64,000 bases of DNA from Mariannaea sp. PMI_226 (Eukaryota; Ascomycota; Sordariomycetes; Hypocreales; Nectriaceae). This document shows positions 1 to 10,158 of this stretch, in pieces. Every line of letters begins with the position of its first letter. The first letter of the stretch is position 1. Made by a program: the position numbers and the translations under genes. Location: contig JANFOG010000004.1 of the NCBI GenBank assembly GCA_024336345.1, positions 372,001 to 436,000 on the forward strand, given 5' to 3'. The notes below the pieces were generated by a model. That model was not told the origin of the DNA. It did not search any database and saw nothing but the letters and a program-made list of their open reading frames with translations.

Positions 1-3000
1 GGTAGCACCGCCAGCATTAGCAACGAGGGCAGGTGTGTTTGCAACGCCAACGGGGCAAACTTCGATCAGGTTTTGAGGACATGCAGCTGTATAAACTCGC
101 AGAAGCTGGACACGAACGGCAAAAATTGTATTGACAAATGTCCAAATGGCGCGACCTGGCAACCGGATGACACTTGCAAGTGTAACAACCCAGTGTTCCA
201 GCTTCTTAGCGATAACACTTGCGGTTGTCCCACGGGGACGAAGTCGGACGGCAAGGGAGCTTGTGCCAACATTTGTCCCCTAGGTGCAACCTTCCAAAAG
301 GACGGTAGCTGCAAGTGTGACAATCCGGTTTTCCAGCTTCTTAGTGATAACACCTGTGGCTGTCCCAAAAGCCAGAAGTCAGATGGCCAGGGAGGCTGTA
401 TCAATATCTGTCCCCTAGGTGCAACCTTCCAAAAGGACGGTAACTGCAAGTGCGACAATCCGGTTTTCCAGCTTCTCGGTGACAACACATGCGGTTGTCC
501 TAAGGGCAAAAAGTCAGACGGTCAAAATGGGTGTGTCAATATCTGCCTTACAGGCTCAACTTTCCAAGACGACGGCACCTGCAAGTGTGACAACCCCGTT
601 TTCCAGCTTCTCGGCGACAACACATGCGGTTGTCCTAAGGGTAAGAAGTCGGACGGCAAAAACGGGTGTATCAATATTTGCCTTACAGGCTCGACTTTTC
701 AGGATGACGGCACTTGCAAGTGTGACAACCCCGTTTTCCAGCTTCTCGGCGACAATACATGTGGTTGTCCTAAGGGTAAGAAGTCGGATGGCAAAACCGG
801 TTGTATCAATATCTGCCTTACAGGCTCAACCTTCCAAGGCGACGGCACCTGCAAGTGTGATAACCCCGTTTTCCAGCTTCTTAGCGATAACACATGTGGT
901 TGTCCCAAGAGCCAGAAGTCAGATGGCAAAGACGGTTGCGTTAACAAGTGCCCAACTGGCTCGACCTGGCAGTCGGACGATAGCTGCAAATGCGATAATA
1001 GCGCCTTGGAGTTCAAAAATAACGCTTGCAGCTGCCCCAAGGGAAAGAAGTCTGATGGTGCCAATGGATGTGCCAACATCTGCCCCCAGGGAGCAAGCGC
1101 CCAGGATGATGGCAGTTGCAAATGTGATAACCCTGCTCTCGAGTTTAAGAACAACGCTTGTAGCTGTCCAAAGGGTACAAAGTCTGATGGGGCTAATGGA
1201 TGTACCAACATCTGCCCGCAAGGAGCTACCTTCCAAGAGGATGGTAGCTGCAAGTGTGACAACTCAGCGTTCGAGCTGAAAAACAACGCTTGTATCTGTC
1301 GAAAGGGCACAAAGTCTGATGGCTCTAGTGGGTGTACTAATGCATGCCCTCAAGGAGCTACCCTCCAAGACGATGGCAGCTGCAAGTGTGACAACCCAGC
1401 GTTCGAGCTGAAAAATAATGCTTGTAGCTGTCCCAAAGGGAAGAAGTCTGATGGCGCCAATGGCTGCTCTAGCATATGCCCCCAGGGAGCGAGCTTCCAA
1501 GATGATGGCAGCTGCAAGTGCGATAATCCAGCCCTTGAGTTCAAGAATAACGCTTGTAGCTGTCCAAAAGGGACGAAGTCTGATGGAGCTAGTGGCTGCA
1601 CGAGTATATGCCCCCAAGGAGCAACCCTTCAAGATGACGGTAGCTGCAAGTGTGACAACCTAGCGTTCGAGCTGAAAAATAATGCTTGTAGCTGTCCCAA
1701 AGGGAAGAAGTCTGATGGCGCTAATGGCTGCTCTAGCATATGCCCCCAGGGAGCGAGCTTCCAAGATGATGGCAGCTGCAAGTGTGATAATCCTGCTCTC
1801 GAGTTCAAGAACAATGCCTGCAGCTGTCCAAAGGGTACAAAGTCAGATGGCACCAGTGGGTGTACTAATGCATGCCCTCAAGGAGCAACCTTACAAGACG
1901 ATGGTAGCTGCAAGTGCGATAATCCGGCATTCGAGCTGAAAAACAACGCTTGTAGCTGTCCAAAGGGAAAGAAGCCGGACGGACAAAACGGCTGCAGCAA
2001 CAAGTGTCCCGATGGATCAACTTTTCAAGATGACGGTAGCTGCAAGTGTGATAACCCTGCGCTCGAGTTCAAGAACAATGCTTGCGGCTGCCCCAAGGGA
2101 AAGAAGTCTGACGGCCAATCCGGCTGTGTGGATATTTGTCCCCAGGGAGCAACTGTTCAAGATGACGGGAGCTGTAAGTGCGATAATCCGGCATTCGAGC
2201 TAAAAAACAATGCCTGTAGCTGTCCAAAGGGGAAGAAGCCGGACGGGCAGAACGGCTGCAGCAATAAGTGCCCCAATGGATCGACCTTCCAAGACGACGA
2301 AAGTTGCAAATGCGACAATCCTGCTCTCGAATTCAAGAACAACGCTTGTAGTTGTCCCAAGGGAAAGAAGTCTGACGGTCAAGACGGTTGTGCCAACATA
2401 TGTCCTAACGGTTCAACGATACAAGACGACAACAGCTGCAAGTGCGACAATCCAGCATTTGAGCTCAAAAACAACGTCTGTAGCTGTCCGAAGGGAAAGA
2501 TACCGAACGGAGATGGCTGTAGTGACAAGTGTCCTACGGGATCAACCATCCAAGACGACGACAGCTGCAAATGCAATAACCCTGCCTTCGAGTTGAAGAA
2601 TAATGCTTGCAGCTGCCCTAAGGGCAAAAAGTCAGACGGGGCAGACGGCTGCACCAATATTTGTCCCGATGGATCAACCGTGCAAGAAGATGGCAGCTGC
2701 AAATGCAACAACGAAGCATTTGAGTTCAAGAATGGTGCATGTGGCTGCCCTAAGGGAAAGAAGCCAGAGGGAAGCAGCTGTAGCGATAAGTGTCCCAAGG
2801 GCTCAACCATACAGGACGATGACAGCTGCAAGTGCGACAATGAAGCATTTGTGGTGGTTGCCGGTAGCTGCAAATGTCCTAGAGGGAAGAAGTCAGACGG
2901 CCAGAAAGGTTGCACCAATATTTGTCCTGACGGTTCAACATTCCAGGATGACGACAGCTGCAAATGTGACAATGGCGCACTCGAGTTTTCCGGAGGTGTT

Positions 3001-6000
3001 TGCAAGTGCCCTAAAGGCAAGCAATCAGAAGGAGAGAGTTGTGTTGACATCTGTCCCGTGGGGTCGACCATTCAGGAAGACAACAGCTGCAAATGCAACA
3101 ATGAAGAATTCGAATTCAAAAAGAATGCTTGTGTCTGCCCTAAAGGAAAGAAGCCAGACGGGGCCGGCTGTAGCGACGCATGTCCAAAGGGGTCAACCAT
3201 ACAGGACGATGACAGCTGCAAGTGCGACAACGAGGCATTCGAATTAGTCGCTGGTGTTTGCAAATGTCCCAAGGGAAAGAAGTCAGACGGCGAGAACGGC
3301 TGCACAAACGCTTGTCCTGACGGAGCTTCAATTCAGGAAGACGGCAGCTGCAAATGTGACAATGAGGCATTCGAGCTAGTCAAAGGCACTTGTGGTTGCC
3401 CCAAGGGAAAGAAGTCAGACGGCGGGAACGGCTGCACAAACACTTGTCCTGACGGAGCTTCGATCCAGGAGGATGGTAGCTGCAAATGCGATAATAACTC
3501 ATTCGAGTTGGTCAAAGGCGTCTGTGGTTGCCCCAAGGGAAAGAAGTCAGACGGCGGAAATGGCTGCACAAGCATTTGTCCCGATGGAGCTTCAATTCAG
3601 GAAGACAGCAGCTGCAAATGTGACAATGAAGCATTCGAGCTAGTCAAGGGTGTTTGTGGTTGCCCCAAGGGAAAGAAGTCAGACGGCGAGAACGGCTGCA
3701 CCGATAAATGCCCCAGTGGCTCGACTTTCCAACAGGCTGATGAATCTTGCAAGTGTGATAACGAAGCCCTCGAGTTCAAAAACAACGCCTGCAGCTGCCC
3801 CAAGGGGAGAAAGCAGAAGGGAGATAGCTGCACTGACGAGTGCCCCAAGGGATCAAGTTTGCAAGAAGATGATAGCTGCAAATGCGACAACGGGGCCCTC
3901 GAGCTGATTGCTGGTGTCTGTAAGTGCCCTAAGGGAAAGAAATCGCATGAAGATGGCTGCATAGACATTTGTCCTGAGGGGGCGTCAATTCAGGAAGACG
4001 ACACCTGCAAATGTGATAATGAGGCATTTGAGTTGATCAAGGACGTCTGCGGCTGCCCTAAGGGAAAGATATCCGATGGCGGAGATGGCTGCGTGGATAA
4101 GTGCCCCAAGGGATCAACTTTGCAAGAAGACAACAGCTGCAAATGTGACAATGTGGCATTCGAGTTGATCAAGAATGTCTGTGGCTGCCCTAAGGGAAAG
4201 ATATCCGATGGCGGAGACGGCTGTATGGATAAATGCCCCAAGGGATCAACTTTGCAAGAAGGCAACAGCTGCAAATGTGATAACGAAGCCCTCGAGCTAA
4301 TTGCTGGTGTCTGTAAGTGCCCTAAGGGAAAGAAGCCAGATGAAGATGGCTGTACAGATATTTGCCCTGAGGGAGCTTCAATCCAGGAGGATGAGAGTTG
4401 TAAGTGCGACAACAATGCATTCGAGTTGATCAAGGGCGTCTGTGGCTGCCCTAAGGGAAAGATATCTGACGGCGGAGACGGCTGTGTGGATAAATGCCCT
4501 AAAGGATCATCCTTGCAAGAAGATGGCAGTTGTAAGTGCGACAACGAAGCCTTCGAGCTTAAAGATAATGCTTGCAAATGTCCCAAAGGTAAGAAGCAAA
4601 ATGGAGATACTTGTGGTGATGAGTGTCCCAAAGGGTCGACCTTGCAGGAAGACGATAGCTGCAAATGCGATAATGCAGCCCTCGAGCTAATTGATGGTGC
4701 TTGTAAATGCCCCAAGGGGAAGAAGTCCGACGGCGGAGACGGCTGTGTGGATAAATGCCCCAAGGGATCAACCTTGCAAGAAGACGACAGTTGTAAGTGC
4801 GACAACGAAGCCTTTGAGTTCAAGGACAACGCTTGCAAATGTCCCAAGGGGAAGAAGTCCGACGGCCAAGACGGTTGTATGGATAAGTGCCCCAAGGGAT
4901 CAACCTTGCAAGAAGACGACAGTTGTAAATGCGACAACGAAGCCTTTGAGTTCAAGGACAACGCTTGCAAATGTCCCAAGGGTAAGAAGCAAAACGGAGA
5001 CACTTGCGGTGACGAGTGTCCCAAAGGATCAACTTTGCAAGAAGACGATAGTTGCAAATGTGACAACGAGGCCCTCGAGTTGGTTGATGGTGCTTGTGGC
5101 TGCCCCAAGGGAAAGAAATCCGACGGCCAAAAGGGTTGCGTCGACAAATGCCCCAAGGTCGCAACCTGGCAGGAGGCTGATAATTCTTGCAAATGCGACA
5201 ACGAAGCGTTCGAGTTCAAAGGCAATGCCTGCAGCTGTCCCAAGGGGAAAAAGCCGGATGGAGAGAATGGCTGCAGCGACAAATGCCCCAAGGGATCAAC
5301 TCTGCAGGAAGACGACAGTTGCAAATGCGATAACGAGGCGTTTGAACTGGTCGATGGTTCTTGCGGCTGCCCCAAGGGACAGAAGCGCGACGGCAAGGAC
5401 GGCTGCGTCAGCAAATGTCCACAGGGATCAGTTTGGCAAGAATCCGATGGCTCTTGTAGGTGCGACACCGCTTCCATAGAAGCCAGAGACAATGCTTGTG
5501 TGTGCTTGGGCGGGCAAATAAATCTCGACATAAGTATAAACAAGAGGTTTGCTCAAGATGGTTGCGAAACATGCCCTGAGGGCTCAACCTACGACGAGGA
5601 GGAGGATGCTTGCATGTGCAACAACTCCAAACACAAACTGGAAAATGGCGTCTGCGGCTGTCCTAAGGGAAAGAAGTCTGAAGGAGATGACTGCAAGGAC
5701 AAGTGTCCTAAAGGAGCGACTTGGCAAGAGGCTGATGACTCTTGCAAGTGTGACAACCCTGCTTTGCAGTTCCAGGACAACAAATGCGTGTGCCTAGGAT
5801 CTGTCACGATAGACAAGAGGTCAGGCGAAGACGTCTGCCAAACATGTCCTGAGGGTTCAACCTATAATGAGGAGGACTCTGCTTGCAAGTGTGACAACCC
5901 CGAGTACAAGCTAGACAAGGGCGTTTGTGGCTGCCCGAAGGGAAAGAAGCCTGACGGAGAGGGCTGCAAGGATAAGTGTCCCAAAGGATCAACCTGGCAG

Positions 6001-9000
6001 GAGACCGACGAGTCTTGCAAATGCGACAATCCTATCTTGCAGTTCCAGGACGGCAAATGCGTGTGCCTAGGATCAGTCACGATAGACAAAAGGTCAGGCG
6101 AAGACGTCTGTCAAACATGTCCCGAGGGTTCAACCTACAGCGAGGAGGACAGTGCTTGCAAATGTACTAATCCAGCATATGAGTTGAAGAATGGCTCCTG
6201 CGGCTGTCCCAAGGGACAGAAGCCTGACGGAGACGGCTGTAAGGAGAAGTGTCCTAAAGGAGCAACCTGGCAGGAAGCTGATGATTCTTGCAAATGTAAC
6301 AACTCTGCCATGCAGTTTAGCGACGGCAAATGCATGTGCCCAGGACCAATGTCAAAGAGATCAGGTGAGGACGTTTGCGAAACGTGCCCTGACGGCTCGA
6401 CCTTTGATGAGGAAAAGGGTGCTTGCAAGTGTACCAATCCAGAATATAAGCTGGATAATGGTGTCTGCGGCTGTCCAAAGGGCAAGAAATCGGATGGCGA
6501 GGATGGCTGCAAAGACAAGTGCCCTAAAGGAGCAACCTGGCAGCCAGCTGATGACTCTTGTAAGTGCGATAACCCTGCCCTTGAGTTCAGGGACGACAAA
6601 TGCATGTGCCCGGGACCAATGTCCAAGAGATCGGGTCAAGACGTCTGCGAAACATGTCCCGATGGCTCAGCCTACAGCAAGAAAGACGATGCCTGCAAGT
6701 GTACCAATCCAAAATACGAACTAGACAATGGCGTCTGCGGTTGTCCTAAGAGCAAGGAATCGGATGGCAAAGACGGTTGCAAAGACAAGTGCCCTAAGGG
6801 ATCAACCTACCAAGACGATGACTCATGCAAATGCGATAACCCTGATCTGGAGTTCAGGGGAGGTGCTTGTGTCTGCCCTTTGAACAAGAGAGAAGATGGT
6901 ATTGGCGGCTGCATAAACAGCCACGGCGGCTGCCCTGACGACTCGACTGCTCAAGAAGACGGTTCCTGCAAGTGCAACAATCCAGAATTCGAACTGGAAC
7001 ACGGTGTTTGCGGTTGTCCCAAGGGCAAGAAGTCGGACGGTAAGGACGGCTGCAAGGACAAATGCCCCGAGGGGTCAACCCACCAAGACGACGACTCATG
7101 CAAATGCGATAACCCTGCATTGGAGTTGAGAGGCGGTAGCTGTCGTTGCCCCGTGGGCAAGAAGCCCAATGGCGACGGCGGTTGTGAGGATAAATGTCCT
7201 CAAGGCTCAACTCTTCAAGAAGATGATTCCTGTAAATGCGACAACCCTGCATTTGAGCTTCGAGACGGCCGGTGCTCTTGTTCGATCAACAAGAGAGACA
7301 ATGGTAAGGGCGGTTGCGAAGATAAATGTCCTAAAGGCTCGACTCTTCAAGAGGATGGATCTTGCAAATGCGACAACCCTGCCTTTGAGCTTAGAAACGG
7401 TAGATGCTCTTGTCCCCCCAATAAGCGAGACAACGGTGAGGGTGTTTGCGAGAACAAATGTCCTAAGGGTTCGACTCTTCAGGAAGATGGCTCTTGCAAG
7501 TGCGACAATCCTGCATTTGAGCTTCGAGACGGCAGATGCTCTTGTCCTATCAACAAGCGAGATAATGGTGACGGTGGCTGTGACAACACTTGTCCTAAGG
7601 ACTCGATTCTTCAAGAGGATGGATCTTGCAAATGCAACAATCCGGCCTTCGAGGTAAGGAACGGCAGATGCTCTTGTTCTGTCAGCAAGAGAGACAATGG
7701 CAAGGGTGGTTGTGAAGATGTTTGCCCCAAGGGCTCCACTCACCAGGAGGATGGTTCCTGTAAATGCGACAACCCCGCCTTGGAGCTTAGAGATGGGAAG
7801 TGTACTTGTCCCAAGAGCAAGAGGGCAAATGGTGAGGGAGGTTGTGAGGACAAGTGCCCTAAAGGCTCGACTCATCAAGAAGACGGGTCTTGCAAATGCA
7901 ACAATCCCGCCTTGGAGCTGAGAGATGGCCGATGTGTCTGTCCGCTCGGCAAGAGAGAAAACAGCCAAGGTGCATGTGAGGAGAAATGTCCTAAGGATTC
8001 CACCCATCAAGACGACGGCTCTTGCAAATGCAACAATCTGCAATTTGAACTGCGTGGTGGTCGCTGTGGCTGCCCCGGTGGAAAGAAGTCGGATGGTAAG
8101 GGCGGCTGTGTGGATAGGTGTCCTGAAGGCTCAAGATACGATCCTGGCAGCGATGCTTGCGTATGCAAAAATACAGCATTCGAGCTTCGAAACGGCCGCT
8201 GTGTCTGCCCCCAGGGCAAGACGCCCCATGGAGACGGCTGCAAAGACGAATGCCCAAGAGGTTCAGTTGCGCAGAAGAACGGCTCTTGCAAGTGCGTCAA
8301 CCCAGCATACGAGTTCCATGATGGTGTCTGCGGCTGCCCTAAGGGAAAGACCCCTGACGGAGACGGTTGCAAGAACAAGTGCGGCAAGGGCTCCGTTTGG
8401 AAGCCAAACGATACTTGCAAGTGCGTTGATTCTCGATTGGTCTGGGATAGGTCTTCCAACACATGTATCTGCCCCAATGGCGGACAGTTGACAAGGAACG
8501 GATGCCGACAGGATTGCGGCAGAGACGCCACCTGGACGGACGGCAACTGCGTCTGCAAGAAGAAGGGGCAGGTGTATGACAAGAACAATGGATGCAGGTG
8601 CCCGGCTGACCAGGTATTACGCGGTAATGCCTGCGTCAAGGACTGTGGAAGCCAGGCTTACTGGAACAGCAACGAAAGCTGCTGCGACTGCAAGAAGGCT
8701 GGGCAAGTTTTCGACTCGGAGACCAAGAGCTGCCGCTGTCCCCAGGGCCAGAAGATGACCGCTTACGGATGCCAGATGGAGTGCGGCAGAGATGCCAGTT
8801 ACGACAGAGAATCTCATTCTTGCGTGTGCAGGAATGACGGGATGGTTTTCCACCCTTCGTCCAAGTCTTGCAGCTGTCCTCCGGGCCTGAAGTGGTCTGG
8901 CCACGGCTGCCACGCTGACTGCGGCTACGACGCCAGCTGGGATCAACGATCTCACTCATGCGTATGCAAGGAATCTGGCATGATCTACAGCAAGGATAAC

Positions 9001-9267
9001 AGGTCCTGCAAATGCCCCAACGGAGAGAAATGGACCTCGGACGGGTGTGCAGTTGACTGTGGCAGCGAAGCCGACTGGGATCCGCATTCACGGACCTGTG
9101 TCTGTGAGGGCAAAGACATGCGCTACAACAAGGGCTCCAAGACGTGCAGCTGCCCAAGCGGCATGATCAACAAGGATTCTACGTGTGTCTGCCCCAAGGG
9201 ACAGAAGTATGATGCTGAGACGGGGAGGTGTATGCGTGGCCACCACTACTCTACACCTTGGTGGTGA
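1..9267 (+). CDS. Giant Cys-rich tandem-repeat protein, 5' end outside the window
   Basis: The frame is open from base 1 to the TGA at 9265-9267, giving at least 3088 residues in one exon. The true start and any signal peptide lie left of the window; the first in-window TTG (73) is not credible as a start because the frame is already open and Cys-rich before it. About 63 modules of 44 residues follow one another, each with six cysteines at module positions 2, 4, 16, 18, 30 and 34 (pattern SCKCDN..FE......CxCPKGKKSDG..GC...CP.GS..Q.DG). From about 8400 the modules become degenerate and richer in aromatic residues, ending in HHYSTPWW. No C-terminal membrane segment or GPI signal is visible. The regular disulfide-type spacing and lack of a hydrophobic core imply a secreted or cell-surface fibre, for example an adhesin or matrix protein; this is inferred. 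The modules resemble EGF or TIL-like small disulfide domains only in general style. Confidence 0.85.
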   Translation, partial: GSTASISNEGRCVCNANGANFDQVLRTCSCINSQKLDTNGKNCIDKCPNGATWQPDDTCKCNNPVFQLLSDNTCGCPTGTKSDGKGACANICPLGATFQKDGSCKCDNPVFQLLSDNTCGCPKSQKSDGQGGCINICPLGATFQKDGNCKCDNPVFQLLGDNTCGCPKGKKSDGQNGCVNICLTGSTFQDDGTCKCDNPVFQLLGDNTCGCPKGKKSDGKNGCINICLTGSTFQDDGTCKCDNPVFQLLGDNTCGCPKGKKSDGKTGCINICLTGSTFQGDGTCKCDNPVFQLLSDNTCGCPKSQKSDGKDGCVNKCPTGSTWQSDDSCKCDNSALEFKNNACSCPKGKKSDGANGCANICPQGASAQDDGSCKCDNPALEFKNNACSCPKGTKSDGANGCTNICPQGATFQEDGSCKCDNSAFELKNNACICRKGTKSDGSSGCTNACPQGATLQDDGSCKCDNPAFELKNNACSCPKGKKSDGANGCSSICPQGASFQDDGSCKCDNPALEFKNNACSCPKGTKSDGASGCTSICPQGATLQDDGSCKCDNLAFELKNNACSCPKGKKSDGANGCSSICPQGASFQDDGSCKCDNPALEFKNNACSCPKGTKSDGTSGCTNACPQGATLQDDGSCKCDNPAFELKNNACSCPKGKKPDGQNGCSNKCPDGSTFQDDGSCKCDNPALEFKNNACGCPKGKKSDGQSGCVDICPQGATVQDDGSCKCDNPAFELKNNACSCPKGKKPDGQNGCSNKCPNGSTFQDDESCKCDNPALEFKNNACSCPKGKKSDGQDGCANICPNGSTIQDDNSCKCDNPAFELKNNVCSCPKGKIPNGDGCSDKCPTGSTIQDDDSCKCNNPAFELKNNACSCPKGKKSDGADGCTNICPDGSTVQEDGSCKCNNEAFEFKNGACGCPKGKKPEGSSCSDKCPKGSTIQDDDSCKCDNEAFVVVAGSCKCPRGKKSDGQKGCTNICPDGSTFQDDDSCKCDNGALEFSGGVCKCPKGKQSEGESCVDICPVGSTIQEDNSCKCNNEEFEFKKNACVCPKGKKPDGAGCSDACPKGSTIQDDDSCKCDNEAFELVAGVCKCPKGKKSDGENGCTNACPDGASIQEDGSCKCDNEAFELVKGTCGCPKGKKSDGGNGCTNTCPDGASIQEDGSCKCDNNSFELVKGVCGCPKGKKSDGGNGCTSICPDGASIQEDSSCKCDNEAFELVKGVCGCPKGKKSDGENGCTDKCPSGSTFQQADESCKCDNEALEFKNNACSCPKGRKQKGDSCTDECPKGSSLQEDDSCKCDNGALELIAGVCKCPKGKKSHEDGCIDICPEGASIQEDDTCKCDNEAFELIKDVCGCPKGKISDGGDGCVDKCPKGSTLQEDNSCKCDNVAFELIKNVCGCPKGKISDGGDGCMDKCPKGSTLQEGNSCKCDNEALELIAGVCKCPKGKKPDEDGCTDICPEGASIQEDESCKCDNNAFELIKGVCGCPKGKISDGGDGCVDKCPKGSSLQEDGSCKCDNEAFELKDNACKCPKGKKQNGDTCGDECPKGSTLQEDDSCKCDNAALELIDGACKCPKGKKSDGGDGCVDKCPKGSTLQEDDSCKCDNEAFEFKDNACKCPKGKKSDGQDGCMDKCPKGSTLQEDDSCKCDNEAFEFKDNACKCPKGKKQNGDTCGDECPKGSTLQEDDSCKCDNEALELVDGACGCPKGKKSDGQKGCVDKCPKVATWQEADNSCKCDNEAFEFKGNACSCPKGKKPDGENGCSDKCPKGSTLQEDDSCKCDNEAFELVDGSCGCPKGQKRDGKDGCVSKCPQGSVWQESDGSCRCDTASIEARDNACVCLGGQINLDISINKRFAQDGCETCPEGSTYDEEEDACMCNNSKHKLENGVCGCPKGKKSEGDDCKDKCPKGATWQEADDSCKCDNPALQFQDNKCVCLGSVTIDKRSGEDVCQTCPEGSTYNEEDSACKCDNPEYKLDKGVCGCPKGKKPDGEGCKDKCPKGSTWQETDESCKCDNPILQFQDGKCVCLGSVTIDKRSGEDVCQTCPEGSTYSEEDSACKCTNPAYELKNGSCGCPKGQKPDGDGCKEKCPKGATWQEADDSCKCNNSAMQFSDGKCMCPGPMSKRSGEDVCETCPDGSTFDEEKGACKCTNPEYKLDNGVCGCPKGKKSDGEDGCKDKCPKGATWQPADDSCKCDNPALEFRDDKCMCPGPMSKRSGQDVCETCPDGSAYSKKDDACKCTNPKYELDNGVCGCPKSKESDGKDGCKDKCPKGSTYQDDDSCKCDNPDLEFRGGACVCPLNKREDGIGGCINSHGGCPDDSTAQEDGSCKCNNPEFELEHGVCGCPKGKKSDGKDGCKDKCPEGSTHQDDDSCKCDNPALELRGGSCRCPVGKKPNGDGGCEDKCPQGSTLQEDDSCKCDNPAFELRDGRCSCSINKRDNGKGGCEDKCPKGSTLQEDGSCKCDNPAFELRNGRCSCPPNKRDNGEGVCENKCPKGSTLQEDGSCKCDNPAFELRDGRCSCPINKRDNGDGGCDNTCPKDSILQEDGSCKCNNPAFEVRNGRCSCSVSKRDNGKGGCEDVCPKGSTHQEDGSCKCDNPALELRDGKCTCPKSKRANGEGGCEDKCPKGSTHQEDGSCKCNNPALELRDGRCVCPLGKRENSQGACEEKCPKDSTHQDDGSCKCNNLQFELRGGRCGCPGGKKSDGKGGCVDRCPEGSRYDPGSDACVCKNTAFELRNGRCVCPQGKTPHGDGCKDECPRGSVAQKNGSCKCVNPAYEFHDGVCGCPKGKTPDGDGCKNKCGKGSVWKPNDTCKCVDSRLVWDRSSNTCICPNGGQLTRNGCRQDCGRDATWTDGNCVCKKKGQVYDKNNGCRCPADQVLRGNACVKDCGSQAYWNSNESCCDCKKAGQVFDSETKSCRCPQGQKMTAYGCQMECGRDASYDRESHSCVCRNDGMVFHPSSKSCSCPPGLKWSGHGCHADCGYDASWDQRSHSCVCKESGMIYSKDNRSCKCPNGEKWTSDGCAVDCGSEADWDPHSRTCVCEGKDMRYNKGSKTCSCPSGMINKDSTCVCPKGQKYDAETGRCMRGHHYSTPWW
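160..8420 (+). repeat. Coding minisatellite, 132-bp unit, about 63 copies
   Basis: Tandem in-frame repeat inside the giant gene. The usual unit is 132 bp (44 codons); some copies are 129 or 135 bp. Copies at about 480-900 share the derived ICLTGSTF segment and are nearly identical, which points to recent duplication. Between about 1380 and 1850 two module types alternate and the pair itself is duplicated. From about 5450 to 6850 a two-module unit of about 270 bp is the period. The repeat leaves long open frames on both strands, which are by-products of the period. Confidence 0.9.
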
Positions 9268-10158
9268 GTAGGGTATCATCCCATGACTGATCCAGGATAG
9301 GCTACGAGACTCCCACCTGTCCCGGTTATTTGGAGATTGAGGAAATGGTTGTTTTTTTTATATAGTTCTTGTTCTGGTTTCTTGTTTGAAGTTACCGGTT
9401 TGCAAGACTACAGCTTCGGATTTATAATCATTCACGAAAGTGGTTTGTCAGGCAAGATTTTGGCTTCCGGTTGTTTTTTCATTTTTGTCCTATTTCCTTA
9501 TAGAATGTCTATCAAAAAGATAGAAGGATATAATATAATAAGTTAGCGTATCGTTAGATATTGAAGTTTATATTCTTGCGTCATTGCTCCGTCACTGCTG
9601 ATCCCTTTTTCGACCTGGTGCAAAACAAAGAACAATAGTCGCTTTCCCTAGCGGGATGCGAAAGTCATACCTAACAGCCCAACAGGCAATGCCTCTGAAG
9701 GATAATAGGAATATCTTTCATTTTGGTATCATGGAATAACCCAGAAATATAGTTATCAAAGACATTCTTGCATTTCACAGACGTAAAAAAAACAGACATA
9801 TGTAAACTGAGCTGGTTCGGAAGCTACCCTAGACCACCCAACACATGTATTTGGGATTCAGTCTCCCCGATTTGAGTAACCAACGGTATTAAGATATGAA
9901 TTTCCGAAAATGAGAAAGAGAGAGCAAAGGAAAAAAAAAAAAAAAGACAGGAAGCTCATCCGATCCCCTTATAATATGTGATCAGGTTGATGACGTTGCA
10001 CCACCCGAAGTCATTAAACAAAATCCTAGCTCCTCCAACGCCTCTGCTCTGATAGCCATGTATTAATCCATCCACAAAACCGGCAGTGCGATGCACGATG
10101 ATAGTCCGTCGTTTTCAATAAATCCAGTTTCCTGGGGGAAATAGTCTATTCCCAGATG
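9268..10158. other. Intergenic, convergent 3' ends
   Basis: This lies between the stop of the giant gene (+) and the stop of the membrane-protein gene (-), so it should hold both 3' untranslated regions. It is AT-rich with a poly-A run near 9930-9945. I see no gene; the small open frame at 9337-9546 lacks coding character. Confidence 0.6.

Noticed and set aside
3990..5543. 517-codon frame on the minus strand, and smaller frames on both strands across 66-9160
   Set aside because: They are by-products of the in-frame 132-bp repeat of the giant gene; their products are low-complexity repeats without sensible composition.
9337..9546. 69-codon frame just after the giant gene
   Set aside because: AT-rich 3' untranslated DNA, no domain, poor start context.
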